DNA from: Macrostomum hystrix
Lineage: Eukaryota; Platyhelminthes; Macrostomidae
Assembly (NCBI GenBank): GCA_950097015.1
Contig: CATNEN010000003.1
Location: 10,087,501 to 10,151,500 of the forward strand
Reading direction: 5' to 3'
DNA length: 64,000 bases
Positions 55,401-64,000 of this stretch are shown here, piece by piece (the stretch's first letter is position 1; each line of letters begins with the position of its first letter). The notes beneath the pieces were generated by a model. It worked only from the letters and a program-made list of their open reading frames with translations. It made no database searches and was not told the DNA's origin. The position numbers and the translations under genes were made by a program.

Positions 55401-56271
55401 CTTCACAGCGGTCAATTTTTATGACCTTCCGTGCAGCGAGAGTCACACTCGTCAGTTATAGGAAGGTTGAAGCATTGCCACAACTCGTGGCAGCAGTACA
55501 TCTGATGGACATTTACTGCTGAATGGGGATGTTTACGACCTTAATTTTTATTGCTTTTCAATTCGACGGTGTCTGTTGAGGACGAGGTTTGGGCTGCCAT
55601 GCAGAGTTTGCGCGAATTCTATTTAAAGTCTGGTAGGATCTGATCAGCGAGCTAAATCTAAGAGTGTAAATTTTGTTTCAAATTTTGCCTGCATCATTTT
55701 ATGACGTGATTTGTTGTGTCTGCAGACCATGTGTCTGTCGGGTTAGAGTTTTAACTATTGCCGAACTCTTGAGCTTCGAAGGTTAACTTGAATTGTACCG
55801 TGTCTCACCTGATTCCAACGCGGAGCCTGGCTTGTCGCTGACTCTCGCTGACCTGTTGTCCCGGTGCCCTGGCTGACTTCCCCAGTCGTTGCACAGCTGG
55901 TCAGGCAGTTCGTTGCACAGCAGGTCGTTCATAGGCACGTAGGCAATGAGGGTCAGCGAGCTTATGGGACAGCTGTCAAAGATGCGCTTACAGCTCTGGC
56001 GACAGATGGGATCCGCCATTGGGAGCTGCGGCTCCTGCGCCCCTGGTGGAAAGAAGCAGCGAAGGTCGCGCACTTTGCAGAAAATGTTGAGCACCTGGTC
56101 GTGGCAACTTTGCCCGCCGAAGCGATACGAAATGACTCCCCTGCAGGCATCCTTCACGGCTGAGTCTTGGCAAATGCGAACCAGCTGATTCGCCTGCGAC
56201 ATCGGATTCAGGCTGATTGGGGCCGCCATCAGCAAAGTGAGGAGCAGAGTTAGAAGCGGCAATGAAGCCAT
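52468..56271 (-). CDS. Secreted frizzled-related protein (frizzled CRD plus netrin-like domain)
   Basis: Three exons on the minus strand, 56271-55809, 53399-53068 and 52683-52468, join in phase to give 336 residues (vertebrate SFRPs about 300-350). The ATG at 56271 opens a signal peptide (MASLPLLTLLLTLLMAAPIS). Next comes a frizzled-type cysteine-rich domain with ten cysteines, from RICQDSAVKDAC through QSCHDQVLNIFC and DPICRQSCKRIFDSC to LLCNELPDQLC. Exon 2 carries the netrin-like module (LVRIGWLQ, KKVLYIGNG, SGCSCTPVKLNQSLILVGY). Exon 3 adds a basic tail (CWNKRSMRQFKRKQRQRL) and CECPCG. SFRPs are secreted and bind Wnt ligands and so modulate Wnt signalling. The CRD is diverged, so I do not assign a particular SFRP number. 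The first intron (2.4 kb) holds a 21-bp repeat. A TATA-like CATAAATAG lies about 65-75 bases upstream of the ATG. Confidence 0.87.
53930..54560. repeat. 21-bp minisatellite in the SFRP-like intron
   Basis: A perfect core of about ten units at 54060-54270, GATAATTCATGCTTCCCCCT plus C. Increasingly degenerate ATCATGCTACCCC copies spread to both sides. Confidence 0.92.
54561..55808. other. Remainder of SFRP-like intron 1
   Basis: No coding exon, element ends or arrays are recognisable. Short open frames such as 54787-55035 have no features. Confidence 0.5.
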
Positions 56272-56336
56272 GCTGAACTGTCGCGCTAAGAGCGGCTGCC
56301 ACAAACGTCTGTTCGCTCCTAAGCCCTTGATTCTGT

Positions 56337-56346
56337 CTATTTATGC
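56337..56346 (-). promoter_or_regulatory. TATA-like box of the SFRP-like gene
   Basis: CATAAATAG on the minus strand about 65-75 bases before the ATG, in a region without a nearby 3' splice site. It is therefore a candidate core promoter. A CCG/GGC trinucleotide run lies further upstream at about 56460-56495. Confidence 0.4.
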
Positions 56347-56459
56347 TCGTGCGAAAACTGCCAGCAACCACTTTTAAGTAAGGAAAGTGATTCCGTGGGC
56401 GGGCTCTGCGGATACGCGTACCTAATTTTATAGATTGAGAGATCCTCATTGCCCCTTGC

Positions 56460-56463
56460 CGCA

Positions 56464-56496
<33 letters not shown>
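56460..56496. repeat. CCG trinucleotide microsatellite
   Basis: About ten or eleven CCG units (GCCGCCGCC) in the upstream region of the SFRP-like gene. Confidence 0.9.
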
Positions 56497-56498
<2 letters not shown>

Positions 56499-56599
56499 CT
56501 CCACTCGCTGGCTATATCCCCTTCCTCCCTTGTTAACAGGAGCTCTTTTACGACCCTAAGGCTGGCCTCCCCAATTTGGGACATTGCTGTTGCGGCCGA

Positions 56600-58063
56600 T
56601 AGCCCAGTTTTTTACGATCTCTGCTTCTTTCAGTGCGAGAGCCGCTCCAGACCGAGTGAAAACTTGCCAAAATGCCTGCACCAATTGGTTAACCTCGTCC
56701 AGACGATGTGAATAGGCTGCCTGGGTCATTCTACATCTCCAGACACGTTTTATTGTCGACTAAGGCTGTTTATTATTGGCTATACTTTGGCCTCTCAAAA
56801 CTTGCCTCTCGTTGTCTAATGCCAAATTAGCACCCTGGACCTGACACATATCGCCAGATAGTGCACAATCACACTCGTTTCTCCAATTATTGTCACTATT
56901 AGTCACGCTATATTAGTTGAGCCTATTGCTAATAAGATCTCTGCACCGCGAACAATAAAGATTTTTGCCGACAAAGAGGATAAAAGAGATTTCGGCGCGG
57001 CATATTTGGCGAGGGAATGACCGCTTTATCTATACGCTGATCTCCGCCCGCAGACATGGGTCAAACCGTAACACATGGCTTTCAACACTTGCACATTCAA
57101 TCTTCCCTGTTTTCGTTTTAATCCTATATAGCTCCTTATTATTTTACCGCCCATACAAGTGGCACCAGCGCGAATGAGGCTACGAGCTACTGCAGACACA
57201 CATCCCGCCCGAGACACAAAAACGAAAGTGCAACCAAGTTGACGTCAAGCGTCCCTTTCTTGAAAAGCGATTCCATAAACGGGTGTGCATGTACTAAAAG
57301 TTATAAAGCCACCATTTTATGACAAATCATTAAAAATTACTTGCCAAGCTAAATGAAGGCTTCTGATGGGAAATAAATCCCATTTTACCATGGGTAAGCT
57401 AGAAAATTAGTTTTTTTCTAATCCTATATAGACTAGTTAGAACATTGTTTGCTAATTATCGAATATATGGCGACAAAAACACTCGAAATGATTCTCAAAC
57501 TCGATTGACGTCTCTTAAGCAAACATTTAACAGCAGAACGACCCCGGGGGTATTTCAAATTCCCAAATTTACATTCTGCATGTTTCTTCCAAAATATTCA
57601 ACCAATCGTGAGGAAAATGCGCTGAAAGTTTCCACTCAATCCAATTAAACAGCTTCCAGAATCACTGTTCGGCATCGTCGAGATTTTCAACGATTCTCAT
57701 CTCGTTGGGGTGTCTGACGGCAAAAACCTCCAAATATCGACATAATTTTTCTGCTAACAAAATTTCATAGTGCAGCCATCATGTCGGCTATCATTGTTGA
57801 CTGTTTCGGATTTATAAAATTGGTAATTTTTTCATCAGCTAAATTGTGCCAACAAATGCATCAGTTAAGCATTGTCATTATAGGATCAAACTGGCAGGTG
57901 CCACTCGTTTATTTTAAAAAGCAACAAGAATTATTAAAGACTGGCGTTTCACCTGCTATATAGATTGGGACAGACAAAGTTTTTTCCAGTATAGCTAAAG
58001 AGCTCAGAGAAAATAAACGATATATTCCCATAGTGTGGATTGGGGATTGAGGAATTGAAGGCG
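56600..58063. other. Intergenic region between the divergent SFRP-like and PAN-domain genes
   Basis: No supported gene. Open frames of 60-70 codons near 57000, 57500 and 57800 show no motif. A GTTTTTTCCAG 3' splice-like site occurs near 57990, about 75 bases before the PAN-domain ATG. Confidence 0.45.
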
Positions 58064-59273
58064 ATGAATTCACTGCGACCCGCAGCACTTGTGCTCTCAA
58101 TCGGGCATCCTTGGTTACTATGCCTTATCATCTTCGTGTCCACAGACACAGTTTCTACTGTCAAGCTGTCATTCGAGAGCAGCAGGCAGTGCCCCACTGC
58201 AGCCGCCTCTCTGCTGGCTCAGAGGCTGGCCAGCAGGCTGCAGTGCGCCGCTGTCTGCAGTCAGCAGCCCCGATGCAACGCGTTCCACTTTGACCAGCCC
58301 AACAACAAGTGCTACCTCGGAGACGCGTGTTCCGAGCTCGCTCAGTGGACTGCCGGTGACTGCGACTCTTACAAGTACACCGATGTGCTGTGTGGAGACT
58401 GCGGTGAGTTGCACAGCTGAGGTGTCACTCTGGCTGCACTGGCTGCATGCCAATCCCATCAGTGCATTGGAGTCACTCAGTCACCAAGCTGAGCATTCAC
58501 GCACGCATTTCAGATGCGGCCAAGCCCGTGTTCAGCCAGCTGCAGATGAAGATGTTCTACAAGTTCTCTCGGAGCGGTCTGGTCAATGAGGTCAACCCGA
58601 GACTGTTCTGCCTCACGGCTCACAATGTGACCATAGATGGCAATGGAGCTCAGTTCAAAGGCCAATCTGGCTCCTATCTGAGCACTAAGACTCCTGACTT
58701 CTGGAAATTTTTTACTTACGGAAAAGAATATTCTGCATTTATTCGAGTCAAGCACAAATTAGATTCTGGGTACGATCGAGAAGAGCATAAATGAAATAGT
58801 ATTTTCTTTCACACTGGGGCATATGATCATGACTAATGCTCCAACACGATTTCAGAAATCAGTTCTATCACAGGTTTCAGCATTCCAACGGCAGCTTCGG
58901 TAATAGTTTCGCCAAGCTGGATTCATTCTTCTTCAACATCGGCTTCATGGCGCCTATTGTTAGTGACAAAGCCTTGACGTCGGATTCACTGCACGACCTG
59001 CCCACTGACGGCTTGCAGAGAGAATTTTCAGCCGGGTTCTCTTTCAACGGGACAGCTCATCGGTACTTCTACAATAATGATGCCTTCGGTACTTTCCATT
59101 CGGCCCTGATACCAGCTTCATATTCACATAGCTTTTTCCAGTGCTTGAATCTCGGCCACTCACCAATAGCCGATTCATTCTGTCTTAACGGCATCATGTA
59201 CTGTTACGGATTCAGCACTAAAGCCTGGAGTTTGGATGACTACAATGGAATTAGTCAGATATGCCTGGACTGA
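58064..59273 (+). CDS. Secreted protein with N-terminal PAN/apple-like domain and unrecognised C-terminal domain
   Basis: Three exons, 58064-58403, 58514-58769 and 58856-59273, join in phase to give 337 residues. The ATG at 58064 starts a hydrophobic leader (LVLSIGHPWLLCLIIFVS). Exon 1 has a PAN-like cysteine pattern, LQCAAVCSQQPRCNAFHF followed by NKCYLGDAC and LCGDC, a fold used for protein or sugar binding outside the cell. Exons 2 and 3 form a domain I do not recognise, with NVTIDGNGAQFKGQSGSYL, FFNIGFMAPIVSDKA, FSAGFSFNGTAHRYFYNN and, near the end, FCLNGIMYCYGFSTKAWS. N-glycosylation sequons (NVT, NGS, NGT) fit secretion. The donor chosen for exon 2 (GG|GTACGA at 58770) is the only nearby one that keeps phase but is weak, and that join is the least certain point. 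Confidence 0.75.
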
Positions 59274-59505
59274 TCTTGCACTGAACTGATTTCAAATATT
59301 TTTTAAGAATCGTCTTAGTTATCCATTTATTCTTTCTGTCAGTAGTCTATGTCCGTACACAGACTTCGCTGTTGACATGCGAAAAATTAAAGGAGGCAAA
59401 TCGATCGTAAAAACTTGAATAGCGAGCCTTTCAAAAAGTACATAGAAGAGAGAAAATTCAAGTGCATCGCTCAAGAGAGGTGAAAATAGAATGCCCCGGT
59501 GTGAT

Positions 59506-60444
59506 TTAAAAAAAGCGAGCGGCTACTAAAAAATATATAATGATTAAAAAGAAAGCAACAACCTGGCTAGTTTCAGAACCCAGATTACACTGCACTGCCT
59601 TGTCAATCATTTCCGGATTCTCGCTTCGTTGAAACTTCACCAAATACCTCGGAGCTGCTTGCTCAGCCCTGTACACGATGTACTCATCATTGATAACTCC
59701 GCCGACTGTTTTTGACTTTCTCCTCGCGAATACTGAGTCATATCCAGCATTTGTGACGTTTTCGGAATTAAGCGAACCATTGGCCGTTGTACACACCATG
59801 GTTCGTCCAAGTGCCACCTCACACACCAGAAGATATTTGACGCCATCATCGCGACAGTACTGGGCACTCTTCGTGCTGTCAGTGGCAAAGTAGATCCCTG
59901 CTCCGAACATGCCGCCCTGACCTACTTTGAATCCGTCTTTGATGATTCTCTCAGCACTGTCTCTGGTTGTGCCGTGAATGAGCAGCTCTGGCTGGCAGTT
60001 CTTGTGCAGCCGTTGGATGGTATTTTGGAGCCTCGTATCCAGCATGGGGTTCTGAATCCTTTCGATAGACTGAATGTGGATTTGCATTCTGTGCTCCGGC
60101 TTCATGTATCGCTCAATCCTGTCCTTGACCTTGAAGTACTCCTGCACAGTTTCTTGGTTGTCCTCGGTGAGTTCAACGCGTTGGAGACGAAGTAAAGCCT
60201 AAAAAATGAGAAATTACGAATTTCGAAAGCTAGATTCCTATCTCACTCAAGTCTCAAACACTCAGTCTGATAAGTTACGAGTACCAGAGTATCATGATGT
60301 AAATCGAGAAATCTGAGCAGTAAATTTACATGTGTAATATCGGCCCTAGAGGACTACGCTTTTTGTATTTCTAGTTTTAAAGCATACCTGTTCTGGGACG
60401 ATGTGCACCTCTTCTTGCACCGACAGACCCAAATAGTTTCCCAT
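59506..60444 (-). CDS. Small PARP catalytic-domain protein (ADP-ribosyltransferase), possibly tail-anchored
   Basis: Two exons on the minus strand, 60444-60388 and 60198-59506, join in phase 0 to give 249 residues. The first exon encodes MGNYLGLSVQEEVHIVPEQ. The rest is one PARP catalytic domain: PELLIHGTTRDSAERIIK with the NAD-binding His, GGMFGAGIYFATDSTKSAQY with the Tyr, and INDEYIVYRAEQAAPRYLVK with the Glu. The H-Y-E triad is therefore complete, which permits poly- as well as mono-ADP-ribosylation. The GGMFGAGIYFA and YRAEQA spellings are closest to tankyrase-type domains, but there are no ankyrin or SAM parts. The frame ends in a hydrophobic run (VVAFFLIIIYFLVAARFF) that could be a membrane anchor. 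However, it begins right after a CAG|GTTGTT that might be a splice donor. It converges with the PAN-domain gene, 232 bp apart. Confidence 0.82.
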
Positions 60445-61090
60445 TATAGCGTTGAGTATATCTTAGCGAATTTTTAAACGTTGCGCTTATAATACGTGCA
60501 ATGCGGTTAAGATACTAATTACAAATAATTACGCTTAACTAATATGAATCTTCTTAATTGATAAAACTAATATGGATCCTTATAAAGCGGTACTTCTAAT
60601 ATATATGTACATAGCTGAACAGTGCAAACTGGCTTTAGCTCTGTGTCAGCTTTGCTCTAAATATTTAAGAAATGAAAAAGAAGTTTTACTTACCTCTTTC
60701 ACAAAACGTTATACAGCTTCCAAACTTTGGTGTACACTTACTAATGTTTAAATGGTCACAAAAGAATGTACAGTCGTGCATTCTGGCCTCAAGAATAGTT
60801 GCGTAAAACCATCTTGATTTGCTATTAATACTTTTAGCAATTGTATGTTTCGCACCTATACTTACCTTAAGGTAGAACAGCCTCTTTAAATGTCAATAAA
60901 AATTCTTTGTTGGACCCAAAAGCGCTGGCAGTCTTCAGAGTGACAGAACAAATAATGAATTGGAGAAAGCCATATTTATGCGCGAAATGGGCATGGCATT
61001 ACAGGAAAACAAAAGATACAAATAATTTACGCAACAATACGAGGGTGGAGTGGTTAAACATAATTAAACTGGGTTTTTCATAATTATGAA
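60445..61090. other. AT-rich intergenic DNA upstream of the PARP gene
   Basis: No gene or element ends are seen. The base composition changes sharply near 61097, where the GC-rich retrotransposon begins. Confidence 0.5.
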
Positions 61091-61338
61091 AAAATTATGA
61101 AGGCCCAGGCAGTCCAGGCCCACGGGCTATGGCCTGCGATGCCTCACACCTGCAGTCGCTTTTTGAGCAGGCCGGGCAGGAAGGAGACCTGTGCCTTCGG
61201 GTACAGGAATCCCTCCGCGCTGTCCCGTCAGCTGACCCATGGGTACACGTCCCGCGAGTGTTCAAGGCTGACCCTAGGGCAGCCGGACAGAATGGGCAAC
61301 AGCGCTGGATGACCCATCCAGGGCCTCCGGCCAAACTG

Positions 61339-61507
61339 GGTACCTCTAGCCCCGGCTGGAGGGAAAGGTGTCACCCTTTGACCTTAACAGGGTATGCGGC
61401 CAGTCCGCAGCGTTCGTGCACCTGTGCGTGATCAGGTACCTCTGGCTACGGCTCTGAGGGAAAGGTGTCACCCTCTGACCTTAACAGGGTATGCGGCCAG
61501 TCCGCAG
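61339..61507 (+). repeat. Tandem duplication in the retrotransposon 5' UTR
   Basis: Two copies of about 72 bp, GGTACCTCT to CAGTCCGCAG, are separated by about 24 bp. Repeated 5' UTR monomers carry the promoter in some LINEs. Whether that holds here is unknown. Confidence 0.85.
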
Positions 61508-61738
61508 GCCTCGGCGCTGGCCAAAAAGCGCCCTCTAATGTCCCAGTGTTGACCGTGCTGATGGACGCTTGACCAGGGAGTAGTCTGGCCTCCTACGGTT
61601 CCTCCCGGTGGTCCTGGCATCCCACCCCGGGTTGTAACTTGTCTTTTTTGGCTGCCCCCGCTCAGCTTTGGGATCGCGGCTGAGCGGGTTATTCCTGCCT
61701 GTGTCTACAGGAAGCCCCTCTCCTCATTGCAGCTTCAA

Positions 61739-63286
61739 ATGGCTTCCAGCCTACCTACTGCTCCGGCCGAGGACACCATGGTGCCCGAGGCCATACACGC
61801 TGCGGCGCCCGGGCTAGCTGGCCCCGCGACCGCCACAAATACCGCGCTGCCCAACTCGCGCGATGACCGGGGCGCTAAGCGCTCCTCAACCTCTGGAGCG
61901 GCAAAGCGTCGTAGGCGCTTAATGGCCCACGGCAAGCCGGCTCCATCGACCGAGGACCGGGCCCAGACCAGAGGGGCCGAAGGGGCTCTGCCTAGGGCGG
62001 GGGCTGGGGCGGGGGGCCTTGCGCCTCCTGCCCAGGCTCCTGCACGGGGCGGAGCCCACGACGCCCCGAGGCCAGGGTCGCGGGCCAAGGAGGTCCCGGC
62101 GCCCATCCGGACGGCGGCTCGGCCTGAAGGAGAAGCGGAGGCAGAGGGCCCTGTGCCCACCGCCGACGCTGATCCCGAGGGTGGGGTCGCCACCGGACAG
62201 GGCCCGGGACCACATGCCACCTACGCCGCCATCGCACGTAGGCAACCTGCCGTTGTCATCACCGGCAGAGACGGAAAAAGGCTGAGCAGCGAACAGCTCA
62301 GCAACATTTGCCGCAACATAGATGCTATGCTGTGGCAACTCCAACTGAAGGGCGAGCCCCTGGCGGTCGGCGCAAGCGCTACCAGGGAATCGTGCTTCGT
62401 CGTCTGGCCCGGCGACGCGGAATCAGGGCGGCGGCTCCTTGAGTTGCTGCCCACGCAGAGCTGGGCGGCTGGCCTCGACTTCCTCCGGGAGAACGAGCCA
62501 CCAAAGACCAAGCGACACCGCATTTTCGTCCCGGCGAAAAGTGTCGTCACCAGCGCTGAGGACCTCCGCATGGGCCTCATCGCGATGAGCCGGGAGCTGC
62601 CGACAGCGGGCCTGATCGTGCACCGCACGATCCTGCGCCCCGATGGCACCGGGTTCACCGCCATTCTGGGCTTGTCCGAGCAATGGACACGCCGATACCC
62701 AGATGGCGCCAACATCTGCATTGGTCTGTGGAAGACCAAAATCTTCGCCTTCGAGGCAGATAAAACTCGAGGTCAGACCGGGCCCACCACCGTACCGGCC
62801 ACTGAAGGGTCCTCGGACCCCGAGGTTGGGACTGGGGGCAGGGCCCAGTCGTCTCGCCAAAAAAGGCCAGAGCGTGCCATCGCTGGCAGCTCTGAGCGTC
62901 GCCCCGCGCGCATCACAAAGCGCCGGGGCCTTCTCCAGCGGGCCTCCGAGGTGGTGCGAACCGCCAGGATGGCCCAGCTGCGCGCTGAGATGCGCGGTGG
63001 CCCACCGGGGCAGGCGCCGCAACCAAGGGCTACGGGGGAGGCCTCTAAGGTGCCCAGCTCCATCGAGCAGGGCCCTTCGAGCGCCCCTCCCACGGCCCAG
63101 GGTGCGGTGTCGGCACCGGTTGAGGGTGACTCTGGGCCTGGGCTCGGGGCCGGGGGTGGGGACTGGGCGGCTGACCCCGTCGAGTTCCCGCCTCTGGCTC
63201 GGGGCCGGGGCACGGAGGAGCCCATGGCTACCGACATCGACCCGGAGGAGGAGGACCGCCTTCTGGCTGAGTCCCCCTCCAAGTAG
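61739..63286 (+). CDS. Retrotransposon ORF1 protein (515 residues), no zinc knuckles
   Basis: The start is the first ATG (61739, MASSLPTAPAED). The first about 160 residues are alanine-, glycine- and proline-rich with basic patches (AAKRRRRLMAHGK). A folded core of about 180 residues follows, from YAAIARRQPAVVITGRDGK through LSNICRNIDAMLWQLQL, ESCFVVWPGD, KRHRIFVPAKS and TAGLIVHRTILRPDG to NICIGLWKTKIFAFEADK. This layout recalls the DUF4780-like domain of some LINE ORF1 proteins. A basic and then acidic, proline-rich tail ends ESPSK. No CCHC knuckles are present, although I, Jockey and R1 ORF1 proteins usually have them. ORF1 would coat the element RNA. The stop is followed 12 bases later, in the same frame, by the ATG of ORF2. 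Confidence 0.85.
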   Translation: MASSLPTAPAEDTMVPEAIHAAAPGLAGPATATNTALPNSRDDRGAKRSSTSGAAKRRRRLMAHGKPAPSTEDRAQTRGAEGALPRAGAGAGGLAPPAQAPARGGAHDAPRPGSRAKEVPAPIRTAARPEGEAEAEGPVPTADADPEGGVATGQGPGPHATYAAIARRQPAVVITGRDGKRLSSEQLSNICRNIDAMLWQLQLKGEPLAVGASATRESCFVVWPGDAESGRRLLELLPTQSWAAGLDFLRENEPPKTKRHRIFVPAKSVVTSAEDLRMGLIAMSRELPTAGLIVHRTILRPDGTGFTAILGLSEQWTRRYPDGANICIGLWKTKIFAFEADKTRGQTGPTTVPATEGSSDPEVGTGGRAQSSRQKRPERAIAGSSERRPARITKRRGLLQRASEVVRTARMAQLRAEMRGGPPGQAPQPRATGEASKVPSSIEQGPSSAPPTAQGAVSAPVEGDSGPGLGAGGGDWAADPVEFPPLARGRGTEEPMATDIDPEEEDRLLAESPSK

Positions 63287-63298
63287 ACCTCTGCCTGC

Positions 63299-64000
63299 AT
63301 GATGATCCCCGGAATATCATGTCTGCAAGTTAACACCCAGCACTGCGTGGCAGCATCAGTCAATCTGATGCGCACGACAGAGCGCACGATGCCGGGCCTT
63401 GTACTTGTGCAGGAGCCCTGGTTATCAAAAAACAAGCCAAGTAACATTCCTGCTGGCTATGACTGCTTCTGCATGGCAGACTCTGTCCGCCCTAGATCAC
63501 TGATCTATGCTGCAAAAGCCTTAAATGCGTGGATGAGACCCGATCTCTCTAACGGGGACATCTGCGTCATCCAATCTGCACACATTGTGCCCAACAAGTT
63601 GACCCTCGTGGCATCCGCCTACCTGGCAGGCGACGCCCCCGTGGTCAGCGATACCCTCGTCGCCCTCTGTGATTTCGCCAGGGCACGAAATTTTGAGCTG
63701 CTCCTCGCGGGAGATGCAAACTCGCATCACACCCACTGGGGTAGCTCAAAAATCAATGACCGCGGCGAAGAGCTCCTGGCCTTCGTTAGCGGCACGCCTC
63801 TTAACTTCTGCAATGTGGGCAACACGCCCACGTTCGACAATGGGCGGTGGGCTGAGGTGCTTGACGTCACCCTGGCCTCACCCGGCATCCTCCCAAGGGT
63901 GCTGGGGTGGGAGGTGTGGGAGACCGAAAGCTCGCTCTCGGACCACCGCTTCATTCGCTTCAACATCGGTACCCCCGATAAGAAGCAAAAGCCTATTTGG
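63299..64000 (+). CDS. Retrotransposon ORF2, APE-type endonuclease domain (partial, runs off window)
   Basis: An open frame from ATG 63299 to the window end gives 234 residues. It has the order of APE-like endonucleases of the I/Jockey/R1 group: CLQVNTQHCVAASVNLM, VLVQEPW (metal-binding Glu), LLLAGDANSHHTHWGS (catalytic Asp and Asn region), LDVTLAS and SDHRFIRF (terminal Asp-His pair). It would nick target DNA to prime reverse transcription. The reverse transcriptase domain is expected beyond 64000. No frame damage is visible. Confidence 0.92.
   Translation, partial: MMIPGISCLQVNTQHCVAASVNLMRTTERTMPGLVLVQEPWLSKNKPSNIPAGYDCFCMADSVRPRSLIYAAKALNAWMRPDLSNGDICVIQSAHIVPNKLTLVASAYLAGDAPVVSDTLVALCDFARARNFELLLAGDANSHHTHWGSSKINDRGEELLAFVSGTPLNFCNVGNTPTFDNGRWAEVLDVTLASPGILPRVLGWEVWETESSLSDHRFIRFNIGTPDKKQKPIW

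Larger units (their letters stand above)
61097..64000 (+). mobile_element. Non-LTR retrotransposon (I/Jockey/R1-type), 5' part, continues past the window
   Basis: A sharp switch from AT-rich DNA to GC-rich DNA marks the 5' end. A 5' UTR of about 640 bp contains a direct repeat of about 72 bp (61339-61410 and 61435-61507, with GGAAAGGTGTCACCCT and CTTAACAGGGTATGCGGCC), offset by 96 bp. Two intact frames follow, ORF1 and the endonuclease part of ORF2. There are no LTRs. The intact frames and an apparently full 5' end suggest a young copy. Confidence 0.9.

Noticed and set aside
55988-56584. A 198-codon minus-strand frame with an arginine run
   Set aside because: It overlaps the SFRP exon in another frame and translates a CCG microsatellite. 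The SFRP frame has the signal peptide and ten-cysteine CRD.
61735-63447. Several long minus-strand frames in the retrotransposon
   Set aside because: They are expected shadows in very GC-rich coding DNA. The plus-strand ORF1 and ORF2 carry the recognisable layout.

Overview
This is a nuclear genomic window from a bilaterian animal. The genes have spliceosomal GT-AG introns and include VTI1, KANSL2, GOLGA7, USP40, POLD2 and a secreted frizzled-related protein. An SFRP with a frizzled CRD plus an NTR module argues against flies and nematodes. Abundant minisatellites and SINEs, and several genes with an unpaired 3' splice site just before the ATG (a possible spliced-leader signature), would suit a spiralian such as a flatworm. 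That lineage guess is an inference and I cannot name a species.

Layout. 1-1080: decayed Helitron helicase and a retroelement-like tail. 1081-9800: a 25-bp minisatellite of about 300 units, split by an 867-bp solo LTR with a perfect 4-bp target duplication. 11.2-14.6 kb: VTI1-type Qb-SNARE on the minus strand, with an intact mariner carrying roughly 200-bp inverted repeats in its second intron. 14.6-19.7 kb: AT-rich DNA with two non-autonomous DNA transposons. 19.7-25.4 kb: two TMBIM/Lifeguard genes, one intronless and one split by introns. 26.9-51.3 kb: a plus-strand run of KANSL2, GOLGA7, USP40 and POLD2. 52.5-56.3 kb: SFRP-like gene (minus). 58.1-59.3 kb: secreted PAN-domain protein. 59.5-60.4 kb: small PARP catalytic-domain protein (minus). 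61.1-64.0 kb: 5' part of a GC-rich non-LTR retrotransposon running off the window.

The host genes are housekeeping or signalling genes: SNARE traffic, NSL chromatin complex, Ras palmitoylation, deubiquitination, DNA polymerase delta, Wnt antagonism and ADP-ribosylation. They form no evident single pathway. Exon joins were built by hand from splice motifs, reading phase and recalled family similarity; USP40, POLD2, GOLGA7, VTI1 and SFRP come out at about their family's normal length.

The unusual side of the window is its repeat biology. Most long introns carry their own private minisatellite. Two unrelated arrays both show nine-unit higher-order repeats. One repeat motif occurs inside two copies of a hAT-like MITE and again as a 2.4-kb array in a KANSL2 intron. 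The 3' end of KANSL2 has a recent partial tandem duplication. At least two tRNA-derived SINE families are scattered through introns and intergenic DNA.
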